Translations under genes and position numbers: made by a program
DNA from: Pseudonocardiaceae bacterium
Lineage (GTDB): Bacteria; Actinomycetota; Actinomycetes; Mycobacteriales; Pseudonocardiaceae
NCBI GenBank assembly: GCA_009379845.1
Contig: WHSZ01000067.1
Span: 1 to 33,330, forward strand
Length of the DNA: 33,330 bases
Direction: 5' to 3'
The notes under the pieces: model-generated
Seen by the model: the letters and a program-made list of their open reading frames with translations, nothing else
The model's database searches: none
Told to the model about the DNA's origin: nothing
Shown here: one piece after another, positions 30,384 to 33,330 of the stretch
Layout of the letters: every line of letters starts with the position of its first letter
How positions within the stretch are numbered: position 1 is the first letter of the stretch

Positions 30384-31777
30384 GCTGGGTGCAGGATCCA
30401 AGTTTCCGAAGCAGCCTGTACATCCTGGCGTTCGCGCTGATCATCTACGGGCTGATGGGCATGACCGGTCCACGAACGGCGGTGCGCGGCAACTGGATCG
30501 CCGCGGCCGGCATGGCCGTCGCCGTGCTCGCCACGCTGTTCGCCGGAATGCGGGATGCCTGGTTGATCGTGCTCGGTCTGGTGCTGGGCACGGTGATCGG
30601 CATTCCGGCGGCGCGCAAGGTCAAGATGACCGCGATGCCGCAGATGGTGGCGCTGTTCAACGGCGTCGGCGGTGGCGCTGTCGCGCTGATCGCCTGGGTG
30701 GAATTCCGGCAGAGCGACGGATTCGCCGGCGAGCCGGGGCACGTCGCGATCGCCTCGCTGTTCGCCGCGCTGGTCGGATCGGTGTCGTTCTGGGGTTCCA
30801 TGGTGGCGTTCGGCAAGCTGCAGGAGCTCGTCGCGTCGCGGCCGATCACCATCGGCGTGCTGCAGCGGCCGTTGAACGTCTTGCTGCTGGCCGCGGCGCT
30901 CGCCTGCGCGGTGACGATCGCGTTCGGCGTGGACGTCGAGCTGCTGATGATCGGGATCCTGGTGTTCGCCGCGGCGCTGGCCGTGCTGATGGTGTTGCCG
31001 ATCGGCGGCGCGGACATGCCAGTGGTGATCTCGCTGCTGAACGCGTTCACCGGGCTGAGCGCGGCCGCCATGGGACTCGCGTTGAACAACACCGCGCTGA
31101 TCGTCGCCGGCATGATCGTCGGAGCGTCCGGTTCGATCCTGACCAACCTGATGGCGAAGGCCATGAACAGGTCGATTCCCGCTATCGTGGCCGGCGGCTT
31201 CGGTGGCGACGGAGCGGTCCAGAGTAGACAGTCTACTGAGGACAGGACTGTCCGGACGACGAGCGCGGCCGATACCGCGATCCAGATGGCCTACGCCAAC
31301 CAGGTCATCGTGGTTCCTGGCTACGGCATGGCGGTGGCCCAAGCGCAGCACGCGGTGCACGAGATGGCTGACCAGCTGCTCGACAAGGGCGTGACGGTGC
31401 GCTACGCCATCCACCCGGTGGCCGGCCGGATGCCAGGGCATATGAACGTGTTGCTCGCCGAGGCCGACGTTCCGTACGAGCACCTGAAGGAAATGGACGA
31501 GATCAACGGCGAGTTCTCGCACACCGACGTGGTGCTGGTGATCGGTGCCAACGACGTGACGAATCCGGCCGCGGACACCGATCCGAGCTCACCGATCTAC
31601 GGGATGCCCATCCTGAAGGTGAACGAGAGCCGTTCGGTGATCGTGCTGAAGCGGTCCATGAGCCCGGGTTTCGCCGGCATCGACAACGAGCTGTACTTCG
31701 ACCCGAGGACCAGCATGCTTTTCGGCGACGCGAAGAGCTCGGTGCTCGGCGTCACCGAAGAACTCAAAGCCCTGTGA
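30380..31777 (+). CDS. pntB: NAD(P) transhydrogenase subunit beta
   Basis: 465 residues from a GTG overlapping the pntAb stop. About eight to nine membrane helices occupy the first 275 residues, including VALFNGVGGGAVALIAWVEF and the proton-channel region GLALNNTALIVAGMIVGASG. The soluble NADP-binding dIII follows after a hydrophilic linker, with VIVVPGYGMAVAQAQHAVHE, HPVAGRMPGHMNVLLAEA and VLVIGANDVTNPAA. All key blocks are intact. The linker (about 281-300, QSRQSTEDRTVRTTSAAD) is coded by unusually AT-rich codons and two adjacent palindromes, listed separately. With PntAa and PntAb it makes the complete enzyme supplying NADPH. Confidence 0.95.
   Translation: MSWVQDPSFRSSLYILAFALIIYGLMGMTGPRTAVRGNWIAAAGMAVAVLATLFAGMRDAWLIVLGLVLGTVIGIPAARKVKMTAMPQMVALFNGVGGGAVALIAWVEFRQSDGFAGEPGHVAIASLFAALVGSVSFWGSMVAFGKLQELVASRPITIGVLQRPLNVLLLAAALACAVTIAFGVDVELLMIGILVFAAALAVLMVLPIGGADMPVVISLLNAFTGLSAAAMGLALNNTALIVAGMIVGASGSILTNLMAKAMNRSIPAIVAGGFGGDGAVQSRQSTEDRTVRTTSAADTAIQMAYANQVIVVPGYGMAVAQAQHAVHEMADQLLDKGVTVRYAIHPVAGRMPGHMNVLLAEADVPYEHLKEMDEINGEFSHTDVVLVIGANDVTNPAADTDPSSPIYGMPILKVNESRSVIVLKRSMSPGFAGIDNELYFDPRTSMLFGDAKSSVLGVTEELKAL
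31223..31253. repeat. Two adjacent palindromes inside pntB
   Basis: AGTAGAC-A-GTCTACT (31223-31237) is a perfect 7-bp-arm palindrome and GGACAG-GA-CTGTCC (31240-31253) a perfect 6-bp-arm one, two bases apart. They lie at the linker between the membrane and NADP-binding domains. The codons used here (AGT, AGA, TCT, ACT, AGG) are rare in this GC-rich genome. Both may form hairpins in the mRNA or bind a dimeric regulator. Confidence 0.85.
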
Positions 31778-31798
31778 ATACTTCGCGGTGCTCACAGG
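31771..31798. terminator. Probable bidirectional terminator between convergent genes
   Basis: CCTGTGA (31771-31777) and TCACAGG (31792-31798) are perfect complements with a 14-base loop. The left arm contains the pntB stop codon, and the right arm abuts the stop of the convergent gene at 31799. The position is ideal for ending transcripts from both sides. There is no U-tract, as is common in high-GC actinobacteria. Confidence 0.5.
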
Positions 31799-33109
31799 CT
31801 AGCCGGGCATGGGGAGCTCGCGGGCGCTTTGCACGAGTTTGATCAGGTCCCGATCGTCCGGTGTGGACGGTTGACCGCGCCAGGCGACCTGGATGATCCG
31901 CACCCGGTTGTCACGCGAGGCAGTGCCGAACGCCGCGCCGCGCGGTATCCGCTCGGCCGACGGGTCACCCGGATTCAGTGCCTTGATCCCGCCACTGCCG
32001 GGCACCTGGGCGACCTGCTGGAACGAGTTGGCGGTGCGCGAATCGCCGAACAGCGCGACGGCGACGGAGACCTCCGCGGTACGCCCACGCACCTTCGCCT
32101 GGAATTCGGCGCGCCGCAGCTGGGTGCAGTCCTCACGCTGCAGGGTGGCGCCGAGATCGCCGAACGCGTGCGGCGCGCAGGTGTTGTCCTGCTTGGTCGC
32201 CGTCCGGGCGAACGAAACCCCGCCCACCTCGACCGCGACCGGGGTCACGGGCTTGGCCCCCGAGCGCCGTTGGCCCTGCCCGGTGCCCTCGTCGCGGTTC
32301 GAACCGCTGGTGCTGAGCGCGACGACGATCCCGATCAGCACCAGCAGCCCGACCAGCGCGAGCGCCCCGATCGGAAGCCAGCGCGGAGTGCTCGAGGACG
32401 GGTTCGAGGGCGCGTTCTGGGCGGCAAGCGGACCGGGTGATGCGTCGTCGAACCTCGGCAACAGCTTGGTGTCGGCGCTGGCGAGTTCCGGGCTGATCGT
32501 GTCGGCGAAACCCTCGCCGAGCAGCGTGGTGGTGGGCAGTGCTTGCTGCTCCGGTGCCAGCTCCCTGAGGAGCCGCTGGGCGTGCTCAACCGAGCAGGAC
32601 GGCGTGCTGGTGGCCAGCTCGGCGGTCAGCGCGAGCAGGTTGGTGGCCGATGGGTGGACGACCCGCACCCCGCGGGCGACGTCGTCGGGCGGCTGCGACA
32701 CGGTCTCGACGTACGGCCCGACCGCGATCACGGTGCGCACCGGTACCGAGGTCAGCCCGGCAGCCTGTAGCCGTGCCGCCACGGTGTTCACCAGCTGGAG
32801 CGCCTCGACGGCGGGATTCATCGTGCCGTCCGACCGCGCAAGCGGCCAGCCGTCCGTCTTCCACTGGCCGGCCATCGGCGCCTCGAGGCGTAGCGCCGGA
32901 TCGGGAAGCTCGACCCCGACGATGATCAGCACGCCGTGCGGGAGCACCGCGACGGCGTCGATCGGGCGCGGGCAATGGGCCAGCCGCACACCGGTCAGGG
33001 CGATCCCGCCGACCACGCTGTCCTGCCGGCCGAGCGCGGTCAGCGCCACCCGGACATCGGCACCGACCTGAGAGGCGTCGTTCCCCACCCGAACCAGTCG
33101 CAAGCCCAC
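31799..33109 (-). CDS. Membrane protein with a degenerate NERD-like N-terminal domain
   Basis: 436 residues from a GTG at 33109. A TTG at 33103 has a better spaced GGAGG and may be the true start. The N-terminal part resembles the NERD fold: IDAVAVLPHGVLIIVGVELP corresponds to the usual D-x-V-x-V-P-x-G-x-x-x-I-E-x-K strand pair. A GQWKTDGWPL segment and NPAVEALQLVNTVAARLQ follow. The catalytic-type Glu-x-Lys is not preserved. One membrane helix (WLPIGALALVGLLVLIGIVV) lies near residues 243-265. The C-terminal extracellular domain of about 170 residues contains two Cys (NTCAPHAFGD, EDCTQL) that could form a disulfide. Probably a conserved actinobacterial envelope protein of unknown role. Confidence 0.7.
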   Translation of the reverse strand: MGLRLVRVGNDASQVGADVRVALTALGRQDSVVGGIALTGVRLAHCPRPIDAVAVLPHGVLIIVGVELPDPALRLEAPMAGQWKTDGWPLARSDGTMNPAVEALQLVNTVAARLQAAGLTSVPVRTVIAVGPYVETVSQPPDDVARGVRVVHPSATNLLALTAELATSTPSCSVEHAQRLLRELAPEQQALPTTTLLGEGFADTISPELASADTKLLPRFDDASPGPLAAQNAPSNPSSSTPRWLPIGALALVGLLVLIGIVVALSTSGSNRDEGTGQGQRRSGAKPVTPVAVEVGGVSFARTATKQDNTCAPHAFGDLGATLQREDCTQLRRAEFQAKVRGRTAEVSVAVALFGDSRTANSFQQVAQVPGSGGIKALNPGDPSAERIPRGAAFGTASRDNRVRIIQVAWRGQPSTPDDRDLIKLVQSARELPMPG

Positions 33110-33239
33110 CTCCGCTGCCCTCTCATGCCGTCATCCCCGCTCCCAGTGCAGGCTAGATGCTACACACGGTGACACCTGTCACCAATCCGAGCGTCACTCG
33201 TTAGTGGATGGTCGGCCGGTTCCGGATCCGGGAGGAAGC

Positions 33240-33330
33240 ATGTCCACAAGCGAGAGACGCCGCCCTGTGCTCGCCGCACTGGCCGCCGCGATCCTCGTAG
33301 CGCCCATTGTCACGGCCACGCCCGCGTCCG
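33240..33330 (+). CDS. Start of a secreted protein gene, cut by the window edge
   Basis: Only 30 codons are visible. The ATG at 33240 follows GGGAGGAAGC with good spacing. The sequence is MSTSERRRPVLAALAAAILV and continues into an Ala/Thr/Pro-rich stretch. This is a classical signal peptide: a basic start, then a hydrophobic core and a likely Ala-x-Ala cleavage region near the edge. The mature protein lies beyond the window, so its function cannot be stated. It is divergent from the NERD-like gene, with 130 bases between the starts for both promoters. Confidence 0.7.
   Translation, partial: MSTSERRRPVLAALAAAILVAPIVTATPAS

Overview
The window is high-GC DNA with dense, tightly overlapping genes (ATGA, GTGA and TGATG junctions), many GTG starts and purine-rich ribosome binding sites. 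A mycothiol-type thioredoxin-fold protein homologous to mycobacterial Rv2466c, a three-gene PntAa/PntAb/PntB transhydrogenase, XRE regulators with long C-terminal repeats and a degenerate NERD-like membrane protein all point to an actinobacterium. Pseudonocardiales (an Amycolatopsis or Saccharopolyspora relative) is my best guess; that rank is inferred, not shown.

Layout. 1-68 is the 3' tail of an IS-type transposase that begins outside the window. 238-3743 is an accessory-looking stretch: a membrane-anchored unknown, a 400-residue XRE regulator and four or five small unknown genes, one broken by a -1 frameshift in a G5 tract. 3840-11146 is a carbohydrate locus: ROK repressor, RbsA-type ATPase, RbsC-type permease, Tat/lipobox RbsB-type binding protein, Gfo/Idh/MocA dehydrogenase and a sugar phosphate isomerase/epimerase. 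The isomerase has an in-frame TGA where relatives are expected to have Trp. A clear promoter and an AT-rich inverted repeat precede the transporter. 11261-13066 holds a DUF4262 protein and a secreted GHL10-type glycoside hydrolase.

15845-13127 (minus strand) is an ABC-2 drug/lipid exporter operon with a small XRE regulator and the Rv2466c-like protein. It is divergent from a DUF1445 hydro-lyase and a CocE/NonD hydrolase. 18434-19594 is an acyltransferase-3 membrane protein.

19729-23701 is the most unusual block: a two-TM RCK potassium channel, a divergent Lgt-like membrane transferase, a small membrane protein with four perfect 18-bp tandem repeats, and a radical SAM enzyme whose cysteine layout resembles archaeal tetraether lipid synthase (Tes/MJ0619). 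The last three genes are overlapping or nearly so. I propose this as a candidate membrane-lipid or lipoprotein-lipid modification system.

23698-33330 holds an acyl-CoA synthetase-like enzyme, a cysteine dioxygenase-family cupin, a DedA protein, a NarL-type two-component system, the PntAa/PntAb/PntB operon, a NERD-like membrane protein and the start of a secreted protein. No rRNA, tRNA or CRISPR array was recognised.
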